Below, piece by piece: positions 1 through 7,701 of a DNA stretch of 64,000 bases. How positions within the stretch are numbered: the first letter of the stretch is position 1; the number at the start of each line of letters is the position of its first letter. The stretch lies in NCBI GenBank assembly GCA_964555645.1, contig CAZKTA010000006.1, forward strand, positions 1 through 64,000, read 5' to 3'. The position numbers and the translations under genes were made by a program. The stretch is from DTLC01 sp964555645. GTDB lineage: Bacteria; Verrucomicrobiota; Verrucomicrobiia; Limisphaerales; DTLC01. A model generated the notes under the pieces. The model was given only the letters and a program-made list of their open reading frames with translations, did no database searches and had not been told where the DNA came from.

Positions 1-333
1 CCGTGCTTTGTGGTTTGGTTGAGCCTTAATCTTTTGGCTCACAACTGACAATCAAGCAACACTGGCAGCTGGCTAAGCCCCAGGGTGCATCTCAACCTCG
101 CTCAAAAGCAAGTGGGCCTGTCTGCGCTGCTTAAGCAGCAGTTTGGTTTGTGGTGAGCAAAGCGGTGGTATGCCTATAGTAACCCCCCACTGTTCAACTG
201 CGGCAGGGGTTTTCTGTAGCGGCAAGTTTTCTACCGCAATGCGAACGTTGCGGCACCTCGAGCGAGCCGCGCCGATTGCACACACCGGTGGCGCGTGCAC
301 CTTTGGGGGTATTTCGCAGTCGAGGGCTCGCAG
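1..333. other. left-edge non-coding stretch
   Basis: No convincing gene was found here. Short open frames exist on both strands but none shows a recognisable family or a plausible start. The stretch lies downstream of the hydrogenase large-subunit gene, which is transcribed toward it. A TGAGCC/GGCTCA hairpin near 21-45 has no T-tract and is not called a terminator. Confidence 0.4.
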
Positions 334-1863
334 TTAGCCTTGCTTTAGCTGCTGGATTAGATTGTGTTTACTGTCGTAGATGCGCACGATCAGTGGTGTA
401 TGCCCTGGCAAACTGTGTGTTGCACAACCGAAACACGGGTCATAAGCGCGGAACGCCATCTCGACCATGTTTAGCAAGCCGTCGTTGACCTTTCCGCCTT
501 TGATAAGGCTGCGTGCAGCCTTGTCAACGCTCATTCCGATGCGCGCGGCATTGTTTTGAGTTGCCACGATGAGATTTGCCATTTTGATAAGCCCGTTTTC
601 ATCGGTTTCGTAATGATGAATTAACGTGCCGCGCGGTGCCTCGACGACGCCTATACCGACACTGGGTTTTTCGGTGGGGATACACCGGATGTCGGGGCTA
701 GTGATTTCCGGATCATTCACAAGCTCGAGCATACGTTCTGCCGCCTGGATAATTTCGACTACGCGCGCCCAGTGCGTTGCGAGAGTATGATGCACAGGTT
801 TGCCTCCGAGCGTTTTGAAGAATTCCTCGTATGCCAACTGTGCGCGCGGGGTGGCCATGCTGTCTGCTGCGTTAAGTCTTGCCAGGGGCGCAACTGCATA
901 GACACCGCTATCCGGCCCGTCTTTGAACCCTTGCCAGCCGAGCGGCTTGAGGTAGCAGAACTTGATGTAGCTCCACGGTTCGACGTGCTCGGCAATGTAA
1001 TCGCGGTATTTTTGCACGGTGAACTTGGCGTATTCTTTGCCGTTCGGGTCAACTATCCTGAGCTGTCCGTCATAGAAATTGACCCGATTCTGCGCGTCCA
1101 CAAGCCCCATGTAGTAGGTCTTGTGAGTGTAGGCGTCGGAGGTGATTAACTTCAGGTACTCGGGGTTTTTGAGTACGATGTCTTTGAATACTTGAGCGGT
1201 AAACAGTGCGAAATCAACTGCGTCCTGGGCGAGCTGTTTGAACTCGGGCAGCTTGGCCGGGTCGAGTCCTTTTGATACCCCACCCGGCAGCCCTAAAACT
1301 GGATGAATAACTTTACCGCCAAAGTACGAGATCAGGTCGCGTACACGCCGACGGATGGCAATGACTTTTTTGCCTGTGTCAACCCCGACCTTCTGGATCA
1401 CACCGACTACGTTTCGTAGTTCTTTGGGTGCGTCTGGTCCGACGATGAAATCCGGGCCGCCCAAGATATACACGTGCAGTGCATGGTCTTCGAACATGAA
1501 GGCATTGTAAACCAGCTCACGAATTTTTCTTCCCGGGCTGGTAGGCTCGACCTTGTAAAGGTCATCCAGCGTTTTTGCTGCGGCCATGTGATGTGCTGTT
1601 GGACAAACCCCACAGATCCGGCTCGTAATCTGGGGCATGTCTTCGGCTGGGCGGCCGATACTGAAAACCTCGAATCCGCGCATTTCGGGGATTTGGAGGT
1701 ATGCCCTGTCAACATCGCCATGTTCGTTGAGCAAGATGTCGATCTTACCGTGACCTTCCAAGCGCGTGATTGGGTCAATCGTGACCCGCCGACGCGCTTG
1801 CATGTAGGCTGCGTTAGCTTGTTGTTGTGCCTGGTTCCAAACCTGTTGAGCTGCAGTGTCCAT
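334..1863 (-). CDS. mvhA: [NiFe]-hydrogenase large subunit, MvhA-like (group 3)
   Basis: This is the catalytic subunit that splits or makes H2 at a NiFe(CN)2CO centre. The 509-aa product carries both nickel motifs: RICGVCPTAHH at about residues 82-92 and DPCFGCATH ending at residue 483. The 26 residues after that His are the kind of C-terminal tail removed by a maturation endopeptidase, so it is probably made as a proenzyme. It is the last gene of a minus-strand run HdrA-MvhD-MvhG-MvhA, the arrangement of the methyl-viologen-reducing hydrogenase that feeds heterodisulfide reductase. It is therefore expected to be cytoplasmic and bound to HdrA through MvhD. No hyp maturation genes or endopeptidase gene lie in the window. 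The assignment to group 3 rests on the neighbours and the motifs, not on a tree. Confidence 0.93.
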   Translation of the reverse strand: MDTAAQQVWNQAQQQANAAYMQARRRVTIDPITRLEGHGKIDILLNEHGDVDRAYLQIPEMRGFEVFSIGRPAEDMPQITSRICGVCPTAHHMAAAKTLDDLYKVEPTSPGRKIRELVYNAFMFEDHALHVYILGGPDFIVGPDAPKELRNVVGVIQKVGVDTGKKVIAIRRRVRDLISYFGGKVIHPVLGLPGGVSKGLDPAKLPEFKQLAQDAVDFALFTAQVFKDIVLKNPEYLKLITSDAYTHKTYYMGLVDAQNRVNFYDGQLRIVDPNGKEYAKFTVQKYRDYIAEHVEPWSYIKFCYLKPLGWQGFKDGPDSGVYAVAPLARLNAADSMATPRAQLAYEEFFKTLGGKPVHHTLATHWARVVEIIQAAERMLELVNDPEITSPDIRCIPTEKPSVGIGVVEAPRGTLIHHYETDENGLIKMANLIVATQNNAARIGMSVDKAARSLIKGGKVNDGLLNMVEMAFRAYDPCFGCATHSLPGHTPLIVRIYDSKHNLIQQLKQG

Positions 1864-1891
1864 AAACGAACGACCTTATTTTAGAAGCTTA

Positions 1892-2860
1892 TCAAACTGG
1901 CAAATTGGCCTTGCGCCTTAGCATGCTTTTGGCAAGGCCGTACCTGTAAAAAGTGCCGACCGGGTCGGGTAGGCCGGCCAATACCTTGTCAATCTCCGCC
2001 GGGTCTTTTGGCGTGAGATTAGAGGCCAGACTCGAAAGTATTTTCGCTCCCTGATCGAGCACGCGCGATGTTGGGCCGAAACAGCCGGTGCATGGCATGT
2101 TGCCGTTGATGCAAAGCGCTTCGCAGCCACTGCGTGTAGCCGGTCCCATGCAAACCACACCTTGCGCAAGGAAACACAACTGTGGGTCCAGTTGGGTTAG
2201 GTGCGGCCGTTTGAACTCGGTGAAAGCGAGGTTGGTTGGTTTTGTTGCCTTGCGCGGGCATTCATCGCACAAGGCGATGTCAGGCGCCAGCACCGTGCCC
2301 TTGGGCGGCAACCTGCGTTCGAGCAAGGCGCCAATGGCAGTTTTTGTGACCTTTGGCGTTGGTGGGCACCCGGGAATGTAGTAATCAACATCAACGACCT
2401 GGTCGAGTGCACGAACTACATTGTGCAACTTTGGAATGGTAAGTTCGTGACCGTTTAGAGTCGAGACCGTCTGCGGCCGCGTTTTTTCCGGGTTCACATT
2501 TGACGGGCCGTCTTCGAAGTAAAACCTGAGCATATGCTCCAAGCTGAACTGGTTTGCCAGACCTGGTAAACCGCCCATGTGTGAACATGCGCCATAGGCA
2601 ATCATGAACTGGCTTTTGCGCCGCAACAGATGCGCCATTTCTTCCTGCTCGGTCGAACGGACCGCGCCGTTGAGCAGCGTGGCAAGGATCGAGTTGTCGG
2701 GCATAGCCTCGACATCTGCGCGTTTGAAATCCATTGCGCATGGCCAAAAAACTATGTCAACAGCCTCAACCACACCAAGGATGTCCTCGGCAAGGTCAAC
2801 TACGGCTTCTTCGCATCCGCCGCATGATGCACACCAATAAAATGCAACTTTAGGTTTCAT
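1892..2860 (-). CDS. mvhG: [NiFe]-hydrogenase small subunit, MvhG-like
   Basis: This is the electron-transfer small subunit, with a fold related to the complex I 20-kDa subunit. The 322-aa protein has the proximal-cluster cysteines CASCGGC at residues 10-16, then YGACSHMGG and PGCPPTP. A Cys-rich C-terminal half (CDECP, CFLAQGVVCMGP, CEALC, CTGC) probably holds further [4Fe-4S] clusters, as in F420-non-reducing hydrogenases. There is no Tat leader, which fits a cytoplasmic enzyme. It lies 28 bp upstream of the large subunit and 18 bp downstream of the MvhD gene on the same strand. It should pass electrons from the NiFe site to MvhD. Confidence 0.92.
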   Translation of the reverse strand: MKPKVAFYWCASCGGCEEAVVDLAEDILGVVEAVDIVFWPCAMDFKRADVEAMPDNSILATLLNGAVRSTEQEEMAHLLRRKSQFMIAYGACSHMGGLPGLANQFSLEHMLRFYFEDGPSNVNPEKTRPQTVSTLNGHELTIPKLHNVVRALDQVVDVDYYIPGCPPTPKVTKTAIGALLERRLPPKGTVLAPDIALCDECPRKATKPTNLAFTEFKRPHLTQLDPQLCFLAQGVVCMGPATRSGCEALCINGNMPCTGCFGPTSRVLDQGAKILSSLASNLTPKDPAEIDKVLAGLPDPVGTFYRYGLAKSMLRRKANLPV

Positions 2861-2878
2861 GGTCGCGGTTTGGTGAGT

Positions 2879-3394
2879 TCAAATTATTTGGCTCCGGTCC
2901 GCTGCATGCGCTTGGGTTGCATGCTCGACGGTTACGATTTCTTTGTCCCATTGCTCGAATTTTTTGTGCAGGGCAAGCGGGCCACATTTGTTGATCTGCT
3001 CGACCATTTCATTAACGACACGTTGGACCTTTTCACCCTCGGCAGCCGAGATCCATTCGAGTCTGAGCCGGTCAGGCTCGATGCCCAAGTCAACCAACAT
3101 GCGTTTGAGCAGATGATACCTGCGCAAGCATTTGTAGTTGCCTTCCGAGTAATGGCAATCGCCCGGATGACAACCGCCGATGAGCACGCCGTCTGCGCCT
3201 TTTGCGAACGCGGCCAAGACAAATTGCGGGTCAATACGCCCGGAGCACATAACTCTGATGACGCGAATATTGGGCGCATATTTCATGCGTGAAACACCCG
3301 CCAGGTCTGCTGCGGTGTAAGTGCACCAGTTGCAGAAAAACGCCACGATCCGTGGCGTCCACGTTTCGTCAGAAGATTTGGCTGAGTTGTTCAT
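2879..3394 (-). CDS. mvhD: MvhD-like hydrogenase delta subunit
   Basis: This 171-aa protein matches the MvhD/VhuD family, a small [2Fe-2S] protein that links hydrogenase to HdrA. Family Cys motifs are visible in order: FFCNWCTYTAADLAG near the N terminus, then MCSGRID, GGCHPGDCHY and NYKCLRR. It sits between hdrA (39 bp upstream) and the hydrogenase small subunit, the usual place for the electron bridge. In other organisms the same family also links formate dehydrogenase to HdrA, but the adjacent hydrogenase subunits make H2 the likely electron source here. Confidence 0.92.
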   Translation of the reverse strand: MNNSAKSSDETWTPRIVAFFCNWCTYTAADLAGVSRMKYAPNIRVIRVMCSGRIDPQFVLAAFAKGADGVLIGGCHPGDCHYSEGNYKCLRRYHLLKRMLVDLGIEPDRLRLEWISAAEGEKVQRVVNEMVEQINKCGPLALHKKFEQWDKEIVTVEHATQAHAADRSQII

Positions 3395-3433
3395 GGTTAA
3401 ATCAGATCGGTCAAATTATGCGGACCAGTCGGG

Positions 3434-5473
3434 TCAGATTGGTGTTTCGGCTAGTACACCTTCGATTTCGCTGAAGATTTCGTCGTCCTCAAACATGTTT
3501 TGGACGATCGAACCACTTGGGCAAGAGGCCACACAAGTACCGCAACCTTTGCAGAGAGCCTCGTTAATGACGGCTTTTTTCTTGGTTTCGTCGAACGATA
3601 TAGCCGTGTACGGGCACAGTGGTATGCAAGACTTGCAGCCTGAGCAATCGTCCAAGATGAATGCAGTGTTCGGTTCCTGCTCGATGTGGCCTTTGTCAAT
3701 CAAAGCCATTGCCTCGGCTGCAGCCGCGCCGGCTTGTGCAACCGTGTCGGGAATATCTTTCGGCCCCTGACAACAGCCGGCGAGGAAAATCCCGTCTGTG
3801 AACGTGCTCACTGGCGCAAGCTTGATATGCCGTTCGAGGAACCACCCCTCGGCACTACAGCTTAAATTGAACATACGGCGCAGCTCTTCTGCATCCGGCT
3901 GCGGTTCAAGTCCTACGGACAGCACAACCATGTCAACCGGGATTTTTAGAATCTTGTTAGTGAGCGTGTCTTCGGCTTGAACGATCAGCCGGCCATTTGC
4001 GCCGTCAGTTGGATCGGGATACACATCTGCCACCTTGCCGCGAATGAAATGCACGCCTTCTCCAGCGACGCGGGTGTAAAACTCCTCCATCATTTTGCCC
4101 GGCGTACGCATGTCTATGTAGAAATTGTAGACCTCGGCGTCGCTGTGTTCTTTGATGAGCAGGGCGAGTTTCAGCGAATACAAGCAACAAACGCGCGAGC
4201 ACCACCGGTTTGTGTTTTCGTCGCGTGAACCTACGCAATGCACAATTGCGACTTTCTTGGGGTGTTGGCCGTTGCGCAACACAAGTTCGCCGCCGGTCGG
4301 CCCGGATGCATTGATCAGGCGCTCGATTTCGAGCGCGTTGTACACGTTTGGATAGATGCCGTACCCGAAAAATGGGGTCCGGCGCGCATCGAAAATCTTA
4401 AACCCTGTGGCCATGATAATTGTGCCGACGGTGATGGTTTTGATCTGCTCGGTTTGCCTGAAATCAACAGCTTTACGGTCGCCGCATGCCTCGACGCATG
4501 TTTTCTTGCACTTGTCCGAGACGGTGTAGGTGCCGTCCGGGTTTTTGCCCCGTTTAAAGTTCAGGCACACCTCCGGATCAATCATCACAATTGGCGGAAC
4601 TGCCTGTGCAAAAGGCAAAAATACAGGCTTGCGCTTTCCAAGGCCGAGGTTAAAGGCATCCGGAAACTTTGGTTCTTTGTAAACACAAGCTGCAACACAC
4701 TCCTGACAGCCGGTACACAGGTCCTCGTTAATGTACCGCGGCTTGCGCTTGACCGTGACCTGGAAATTGCCGACGTATCCATCAACCTTTACCACTTCTG
4801 AGTACGTCCACAGTGTGATGTTCGGATGCGCACCCACAGCGGCCATCTTTGGTGAGAGCACGCACATCGCACAGTCCAACGTAGGAAATGTTTTGTCGAA
4901 TTTGGCCATATGCCCGCCTATGGTCGGCTCGCGTTCGACCAGGTACACCAGTTTGCCCGCATTTGCCAGTGTAAGCGCAGCGTGTATACCGGCGATGCCG
5001 CCCCCGACGATCAGCACATTCGGGTTGATGGCTACCTTCTTTACCTCGAGCGGTTTGTGATGCGGCACACGTTGCACAGCCGCACGTGCCAGGGCCATTG
5101 CCTTACGTGTGGCCTCGGCGCGGTCGGTGTGGACCCACGAATCGTGTTCGCGCACATTCACCATCTGGAAATAGAACGGGTTCAGACCCGCAGTCTCGAC
5201 TGCTTTACGGAATGTGTGCTCGTGCAAAAGCGGTGAACAAGCCGCCACGACAATTCGGTTGAGCCGATGCTCGCGAATGTCCTGCTGGACCAGTTCCTGG
5301 CCGGGATCGGAGCACATGTACTTGTAATTTCTGGACACGATCACATTTGGCAGTAGCGCAACGTATTTTGCCACTGCATCAACATCCACCACACCGGCAA
5401 TGTTTGTGCCGCAATGACAAATGTAGAACCCGATTCGGATGGGCTCATGTTTTTTCGGTACAATCGGCTTCAT
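3434..5473 (-). CDS. hdrA: CoB-CoM heterodisulfide reductase-like subunit A (HdrA)
   Basis: HdrA is the FAD subunit at which flavin-based electron bifurcation takes place. The 679-aa protein opens with the N-terminal domain (CHCGTNIAG near residue 19). The Rossmann FAD motif (LIVGGGIAGIHAA, about 154-166) is followed by GGHMAKFDKTFPTLDCAMC. An internal ferredoxin-type cluster follows (CTGCQECVAACVYKEPK), and two C-terminal [4Fe-4S] motifs (CSGCKSCIPLCPY and CKGCGTCVASCPS). The order and length match standalone HdrA proteins of bacteria. It is followed directly by mvhD, mvhG and mvhA, while hdrB and hdrC are about 7 kb upstream in the same orientation. The expected reaction is H2 oxidation split between ferredoxin and a disulfide-type acceptor on HdrB. 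The real acceptor in this organism is unknown. Confidence 0.93.
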   Translation of the reverse strand: MKPIVPKKHEPIRIGFYICHCGTNIAGVVDVDAVAKYVALLPNVIVSRNYKYMCSDPGQELVQQDIREHRLNRIVVAACSPLLHEHTFRKAVETAGLNPFYFQMVNVREHDSWVHTDRAEATRKAMALARAAVQRVPHHKPLEVKKVAINPNVLIVGGGIAGIHAALTLANAGKLVYLVEREPTIGGHMAKFDKTFPTLDCAMCVLSPKMAAVGAHPNITLWTYSEVVKVDGYVGNFQVTVKRKPRYINEDLCTGCQECVAACVYKEPKFPDAFNLGLGKRKPVFLPFAQAVPPIVMIDPEVCLNFKRGKNPDGTYTVSDKCKKTCVEACGDRKAVDFRQTEQIKTITVGTIIMATGFKIFDARRTPFFGYGIYPNVYNALEIERLINASGPTGGELVLRNGQHPKKVAIVHCVGSRDENTNRWCSRVCCLYSLKLALLIKEHSDAEVYNFYIDMRTPGKMMEEFYTRVAGEGVHFIRGKVADVYPDPTDGANGRLIVQAEDTLTNKILKIPVDMVVLSVGLEPQPDAEELRRMFNLSCSAEGWFLERHIKLAPVSTFTDGIFLAGCCQGPKDIPDTVAQAGAAAAEAMALIDKGHIEQEPNTAFILDDCSGCKSCIPLCPYTAISFDETKKKAVINEALCKGCGTCVASCPSGSIVQNMFEDDEIFSEIEGVLAETPI

Positions 5474-5486
5474 AAAGCGTCCTCAA

Positions 5487-5680
5487 AATGCTGAAATCCG
5501 AATTTCAAAACAAATTCAAGTCCCAAAATGCAGATAACCCAAACGGTGGGCGGGCAAGACCACAATGCTTACGCGCGCCGCCGCTGACGGATGAAACCTT
5601 TAGGATGCGGTTTTGGATTTCGGTCATTTGGGTTTCGGTTTTGGCTCGGATTTCGAGTTTCGGCTTTGGGATTTCACATC
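5487..5680. repeat. intergenic imperfect inverted repeat, copy 1
   Basis: The gap between hdrA and the upstream HdrD-like gene is filled by an inverted repeat. Its left arm (about 5492-5545) reads as variations on AAATCCGAATTTCAAAAC. Its right arm (about 5605-5676) carries the complementary words TTTGGATTTCGG and TTTCGAGTTTCGG. The arms flank a GC-rich unique core. Two further copies of the same family lie at 9899-10066 and 11860-12037. The arms could fold into a long imperfect hairpin in RNA or DNA. There is no coding capacity of note. Confidence 0.75.
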
Positions 5681-5683
5681 CAA

Positions 5684-6895
5684 TCAAGTATCGCTCGCCA
5701 GCGACTCTGCAAGCAATTCCACCACATCCCGCACCACAATAGGTTTGTCGTGCCGCACGACTTTCAGCGCGTCTTCGAACCGTGAAACTTCGTACGAACA
5801 TGCAACCGCAAGCACATCCGCGCCGGTTGCAATTGCTTCGCGCACGCGCCGTTCAGATAGCCGTTCCATTCCGTTTTGTTTGTAATATGTGTCCAACCAC
5901 ATACCGCCTCCACCGCCGCCGCAACAGATCGAGTTGAGCTGGTTATGCGTCATCTCGACAAGCCGCACGCCAGGGATAGCCTGTAGCAACTGCCGCGGTT
6001 CCTCGTACAAGCCTGCTGCACGCCCAAGACAACAAGGGTCATGGAAGGTCACCGTTACATTTAACGGCTTGGTTAGCTTTGGCTTTAGTTGTTCGATGTG
6101 GCGAATGAAAAACTGGGTCGTATGTTCAACTGGTTGGGTTAAGCCGTACATTGGGTATCTGAACGCAAACGCATTGTATGCGTGCGCATCTGCAGTGACT
6201 AATCGGCGGAACTTGTACCTGCTGAAGAGTTTCATGTTGTATTCGGCCAACGACTCAAACAGGCCAGATTCCCAAGTCATCTGGCCGCATTCACCGGCGC
6301 ATTTTTCGTCGTTGCCAAGAATGGCAAAATCCACCCCGAGCGCATTGAACAGCTTTGCAACTGCGCGACTTGTCTCTTGGCCGCGAGGGTAAAACGATGT
6401 GTAACATTCCACAAACCACAACACATCAACTTCACGTTTCAGCTCGGAAATCAACGGCACCTTTACCCCTGCAGTGGCCGTCCAGGCAGCGCGTTTGCGT
6501 GGGGATTCACCCATCGGATTGCCGTACCTGTGGAGGTTCTCCAGCATTTTCTGGAACTCGCTCGGCAGTTCAGACCGGTTCACAAGTACCTGTTCCTTGA
6601 CAAGCGGTAATAGCACGTCGGTTAACCGAATGCCGCGCGGACACTTTGCAAGACAAGCGTAACATGCTACACACCGAAGTAGGCTGTCGGACTTGATTAC
6701 CTCGTCGAGAAAGCCGCGCCTGAGCATGTTGATGACAAGGCGCGGTGAGAATTCCATATGGTCGCCGTACGGGCACGTGCCTGCGCAAGTGCCACATTGT
6801 ATGCAGGTCAACATTCGTTTGCCTGCTGGCGTTTGCAACAACGTTTCCAGTGTTGTGCTTCGGTCAACTACAGTTGTGTCAAGCTGCGCAACCAT
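5684..6895 (-). CDS. HdrD/GlpC-like iron-sulfur oxidoreductase subunit
   Basis: This 403-aa protein fuses an HdrC-like N-terminal part with an HdrB/HdrD-like C-terminal part. The N terminus has two [4Fe-4S] motifs (CIQCGTCAGTCPYGDHMEF and CVACYACLAKCPRGI). The C-terminal half has a first, divergent CCG-type domain (CYTSFYPRGQ then KCAGECGQ). A second, canonical one follows (HDPCCLGRAAG then ICCGGGGGGMW). Proteins of this type accept or donate electrons through cysteine-rich clusters alongside ETF, quinone or lactate/glycerol-phosphate oxidation systems. It lies between the EMO-like gene and hdrA, so it may serve either complex. It has no membrane segment, so it is probably cytoplasmic or peripherally bound. 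The exact substrate is not evident. Confidence 0.82.
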   Translation of the reverse strand: MVAQLDTTVVDRSTTLETLLQTPAGKRMLTCIQCGTCAGTCPYGDHMEFSPRLVINMLRRGFLDEVIKSDSLLRCVACYACLAKCPRGIRLTDVLLPLVKEQVLVNRSELPSEFQKMLENLHRYGNPMGESPRKRAAWTATAGVKVPLISELKREVDVLWFVECYTSFYPRGQETSRAVAKLFNALGVDFAILGNDEKCAGECGQMTWESGLFESLAEYNMKLFSRYKFRRLVTADAHAYNAFAFRYPMYGLTQPVEHTTQFFIRHIEQLKPKLTKPLNVTVTFHDPCCLGRAAGLYEEPRQLLQAIPGVRLVEMTHNQLNSICCGGGGGGMWLDTYYKQNGMERLSERRVREAIATGADVLAVACSYEVSRFEDALKVVRHDKPIVVRDVVELLAESLASDT

Positions 6896-7054
6896 ATCGG
6901 TTCGGTCAGGTCAAGATAACAATGTCTGTGCTGAACGCAAACCACAAGAAAACCAACAGCCATCATGTGCATGCCTACTCGGTGCTGTGCGACACGGCAC
7001 CGCAAAGCTTATTGGCCCTTGAACCGGCCCATGATTTGTGCCCAAAGCAAACCC

Positions 7055-7276
7055 ATGAACGACCGGATAGTGATCGAGCTGAAAGTGCAGCGCAACTAGC
7101 CGGTCATTTGCGGCACGCGCGTGCCTGTGGCGCGTGTTCTGGGAGGACTCGCCGGCGGCACGACTCTTAAGGAAATGTGCCGCGAGCATGACCTCACGAT
7201 TGAGGACGTAAAGGCTGTAATCCGGTACGCTGCGGAATTGGTTGAGAAAGAGACTCGTCATTCACTACCTGCCTGA
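7055..7276 (+). pseudogene. decayed DUF433 antitoxin gene
   Basis: Read in one frame from ATG 7055, the sequence gives a DUF433 protein (small helix-turn-helix antitoxin-like family). MNDRIVIELKVQRN is followed by an amber codon at 7097-7099, then by the family core PVICGTRVPVARVLGGLAGG and EDVKAVIRYAAELV. The frame ends with TGA at 7274-7276. The stop falls where family members usually have the HGKP turn. No frameshift is needed to restore the family. It sits on the plus strand inside an otherwise minus-strand operon-like run and is followed at once by a decayed DUF5615 partner. Confidence 0.75.
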
Positions 7277-7285
7277 CTCTGAGTT

Positions 7286-7642
7286 GTGCGCTTCCTGAGG
7301 AATGCCGACTTGCCATGTTCGACCGAGGGCCTCCTGCAGCGGTACGGGCGTGAAGCGGTTGACGTGCACAACATCGGGCTGCGTGCTGCCAAAGACAGTG
7401 TCATTGCCCCGTACGCCTAACAACACAACGCATGCATGTTGGCCGGCAATTTCGGTTTTGCTGTTGTCCACAACTGTCCACTCGAGGCCTATCCGGGCAT
7501 TGAAGTTTTGGCCCCTGCTGGTGACGCCAGTGCAAAACTCATACTTGTTGAAGGACTTTTGCTGCAACCTGAGATTATAGCACGTTTGACATAACTGCTC
7601 GCGATGGTTAGACGGTATTGAATTCGTCTTCGAGCACCTTAA
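7286..7642 (+). pseudogene. decayed DUF5615 (PIN-like) toxin gene
   Basis: Directly after the DUF433 remnant and in the same frame, a DUF5615 PIN-like toxin can be read from GTG 7286. RFLRNADLPCSTEGLLQRYG and VDVHNIGLRAAKDSVIAPYA are followed by TAA at about 7415. Then come QHNACMLAGNFGFAVVHN, YPGIEVLAP and LQPEIIARLT, another TAA, a short LLAMVRRY segment, TGA (7619-7621), IRLRAP and TAA (7640-7642). The order and spacing match intact family members along the whole length, so only point nonsense changes have killed it. Such pairs are typical DUF433-DUF5615 type II toxin-antitoxin modules. Confidence 0.72.
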
Positions 7643-7701
7643 AAAGCCTAACGATGCGCAGTCAGCCTCGCGGTAGCGGCGCAAACTTGTCTTTGAATTG
7701 C

